Part shown: positions 4,945 through 6,819 of the stretch, in pieces | How positions within the stretch are numbered: position 1 is the first letter of the stretch | Layout: each line of letters begins with the position of its first letter | Assembly: GCA_015660615.1 (NCBI GenBank) | Contig: DQKQ01000236.1 | Span: 1-6,819 of the forward strand | From: Flavobacteriales bacterium | GTDB taxonomy: Bacteria; Bacteroidota; Bacteroidia; Flavobacteriales_D; Sanyastnellaceae | Direction: 5' to 3' | DNA length: 6,819 bases | Made by a program: the position numbers and the translations under genes | The notes under the pieces: model-generated | Databases searched by the model: none | Told to the model about the DNA's origin: nothing | The model's input: the letters and a program-made list of their open reading frames with translations, nothing else

Positions 4945-6819
4945 ATGACCATTCAAAATTCTTACCTCATAGCACTTCGTTTTTTTCTTTTTCTTACCGT
5001 CGTTATATTTTCTTTTTCTAAAGCTGACGCGCAGACTGAAATAAATGTAAACAGTGTGTTTTGGTCTGACTCAATTCTTCAAGAAAAACTGCAAGGAAGC
5101 CAACAAGATGTTAAAACTGAAAAGCCCACGATTCAACCTGCTCATTACAGAACGGTTTTAATCGATTTAACAGCTTTACAGACATTGTTAAATTCTGCAC
5201 CTCTTGAAAAAAATGTCAGTGCAAAAGAATCGACTACGATAATATCGCTTCCTCTTCCTGATGGCTCATCAGAATCATTCTCGTTTGTGAACAGTCCTGT
5301 GATGGCTCCAGGTTTAGCTGATAAATATCCTGAGATACAAGTATATTTAGGACAGGGAGTTGAGAATCCTACTCATGTCGTTAGGTTTGACCTTACACCT
5401 CAAGGATTTCATGCTATGATTCTAAATTCGGGGTCAACAGTTTATATAGATCCATATACAATTGGAGATTTGACAAAATGCATAAGCTATACGAAAGCAA
5501 GTTTTTATGAAACTACGGATAAGGAGCACGGTGGATGTTTAGTGGAAAACGAGAACTTGAGTTCTGTAATAGAAGATTTTGCTCCGACACAAGCAAAACC
5601 CGTAAAGCCAGCAAAACCATCAAATCCCAACGAAATTCTACAAATGGGTATGCAGTTAGGAATGCAAAAAATCATGGGAGTTAGCAATGGTTCTACTTTA
5701 CGCACTTACCGTCTTGCACTTGCCTGCACTGGTGAATACGCTTCTTACCACGGCGGTACTACCGCTGGTGTGATCTCAGCGATGAACACTTCTATGGCTA
5801 GGGTTAATGGGGTATTCGAGAGGGATGTTTGTATCAGAATGATTATAGTAGATAATAACGAGAGTGTCATTTTTTTAAATAGCGGTTCTGATCCGTATTC
5901 AAACGGAAATGGAGGGACTATGTTGAGCCAGAATCAAACCACTTGTGACAGTAATATCGGTTATAATAACTATGATATCGGACACGTTTTCTCCACTGGA
6001 GGCGGAGGAGTAGCTTATTTGCAGTCTCCTTGTGGAGGAAATAAAGCGGGAGGTGTAACAGGCCTAACCTCACCAGTTAACGACCCCTTCGATATCGACT
6101 ATGTAGCCCATGAAATGGGGCATCAATGGGGCGGAAATCACACTCAAAATAACAGCTGTAATCGATCAAGTGGAGCCGCTTACGAGCCTGGATCAGCATC
6201 CACCATCATGGGATACGCCGGAATTTGCGCACCGAATCTTCAGTCAAACTCAGACGACCATTTCCACAATCACAGTATAAATGAGATGATCTCTTTTACT
6301 GTAAACGGTGGTGGAAACTCTTGTGATGTGCCATCATCAACGAATAATAATATTCCCACAGTTACGACTTTTAATAGCGGTTCAACGATTCCTGCAAATA
6401 CTCCATTTGAACTCATAGCCTCTGGTTTTGATTCTGATGGAGATGCTATAACATATAACTGGGAGCAATACGATTTAGGACCCCAAACATCAAATAGTGA
6501 TGGCAATCTTACTAATCCGTCCGGTAACCAACCGATATTTAGATCTTGGTCTTCAACCACATCAAATACCCGTGTATTCCCTCGTATATCAGATCTGGTT
6601 AATGGCACAACAACAATTGGTGAGCACTTACCATCATACTCTAGAGGTCTTCAGTTTAAGTGTTCTGTGAGAGATAATGTCGCTGGTGGTGGAGCATTTG
6701 TTGATGAGTTAATGTCACTTTCTGTTGATGGAAATTCGGGGCCATTTGTTGTTACCTCACCTAACAGTGGGTCAGTGCCAAATGGTTTTGCGACTATTAC
6801 TTGGGATGTAGCAGGAACA
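4945..6819 (+). CDS. Secreted reprolysin-like (M12B-type) zinc metalloprotease, N-terminal part (cut by window edge)
   Basis: The first 625 residues of a secreted metallo-endopeptidase are visible, without a stop. A Sec signal peptide has a hydrophobic core at about 8-24 and probable cleavage after ADA (27-29). A propeptide-like region (about 30-250) ends in a Lys/Pro-rich linker (KPVKPAKP, 218-225). The catalytic domain (about 253-460) holds the extended zinc motif HEMGHQWGGNH (389-399): His389, His393 and His399 bind zinc and Glu390 is the catalytic base. The Met-turn is IMGYAG (421-426, Met422). Eight cysteines between 261 and 460 may form disulfides. An Ig/REJ-like beta-sandwich follows, with FDSDGDAITYNWEQYDLGP (495-513), and a further domain begins near 599 (GPFVVTSPNSG). 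This architecture matches Bacteroidota reprolysin-like proteases, which often end in a type IX secretion sorting domain; that end is outside the window. The ATG at 4945 is chosen because it gives a complete signal peptide; there is no Shine-Dalgarno. It is probably extracellular or surface-bound, with unknown substrate. Confidence 0.93.
   Translation, partial: MTIQNSYLIALRFFLFLTVVIFSFSKADAQTEINVNSVFWSDSILQEKLQGSQQDVKTEKPTIQPAHYRTVLIDLTALQTLLNSAPLEKNVSAKESTTIISLPLPDGSSESFSFVNSPVMAPGLADKYPEIQVYLGQGVENPTHVVRFDLTPQGFHAMILNSGSTVYIDPYTIGDLTKCISYTKASFYETTDKEHGGCLVENENLSSVIEDFAPTQAKPVKPAKPSNPNEILQMGMQLGMQKIMGVSNGSTLRTYRLALACTGEYASYHGGTTAGVISAMNTSMARVNGVFERDVCIRMIIVDNNESVIFLNSGSDPYSNGNGGTMLSQNQTTCDSNIGYNNYDIGHVFSTGGGGVAYLQSPCGGNKAGGVTGLTSPVNDPFDIDYVAHEMGHQWGGNHTQNNSCNRSSGAAYEPGSASTIMGYAGICAPNLQSNSDDHFHNHSINEMISFTVNGGGNSCDVPSSTNNNIPTVTTFNSGSTIPANTPFELIASGFDSDGDAITYNWEQYDLGPQTSNSDGNLTNPSGNQPIFRSWSSTTSNTRVFPRISDLVNGTTTIGEHLPSYSRGLQFKCSVRDNVAGGGAFVDELMSLSVDGNSGPFVVTSPNSGSVPNGFATITWDVAGT

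Noticed and set aside
6270..6608. Minus-strand open frame of 112 codons inside the metalloprotease
   Set aside because: It is antisense to the conserved end of the catalytic domain and the Ig/REJ-like domain, and its translation is not protein-family-like.
1..6819. CRISPR arrays, tRNA or rRNA genes, insertion sequences, phage or defence genes
   Set aside because: I saw no direct repeat arrays, tRNA-like or rRNA-like sequence, transposase motifs or terminal inverted repeats on either strand.

Overview
The window looks like chromosomal DNA from a member of the Bacteroidota, probably a marine or freshwater Flavobacteriia-type organism; the genus cannot be fixed from sequence alone. Four observations support this. 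No start codon has a convincing Shine-Dalgarno sequence. The promoter-like elements resemble the Bacteroidota TTG / TAnnTTTG pattern. The ABC exporter uses two split, tandem MacB-type permeases. The last gene is a secreted reprolysin-like metalloprotease of the kind these bacteria commonly send through the type IX secretion system. The DNA is moderately AT-rich and densely coding, and no stretch over about 125 bases lacks a gene.

Layout: (1) 1-414, minus strand: the N-terminal 138 residues of the translational GTPase TypA/BipA, cut by the window edge. (2) 415-536: a divergent intergenic region with one promoter-like element facing each way. (3) 537-4847, plus strand: a compact four-gene operon encoding an ABC ATPase, two paralogous MacB/FtsX-type permeases and a MacA/HlyD-type periplasmic adaptor. 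The gaps are 24 and 19 bases, and the last junction is a 4-base ATGA overlap. (4) 4848-4944: an AT-rich spacer with a small hairpin. (5) 4945 to the end, plus strand: the first 625 residues of a secreted zinc metalloprotease with signal peptide, propeptide, HExxHxxGxxH catalytic domain, Met-turn and the start of its C-terminal beta-sandwich domains. It is cut by the window edge.

How the genes work together: the ATPase most likely powers a heterodimer of the two permeases. The adaptor sits on the periplasmic side and carries the R-x3-L-x6-S tip motif used to dock a TolC-type outer-membrane channel. No such channel is encoded here, so one would have to come from elsewhere in the genome. The substrate cannot be read from the sequence. 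The metalloprotease has its own Sec signal peptide and is probably a neighbour rather than cargo of the exporter. TypA is an unrelated housekeeping gene.

I found no evidence for a previously undescribed system. The points most worth a second look are the GTG start of the ATPase, which sits where transcription is predicted to begin, the missing outer-membrane partner, and the metalloprotease.
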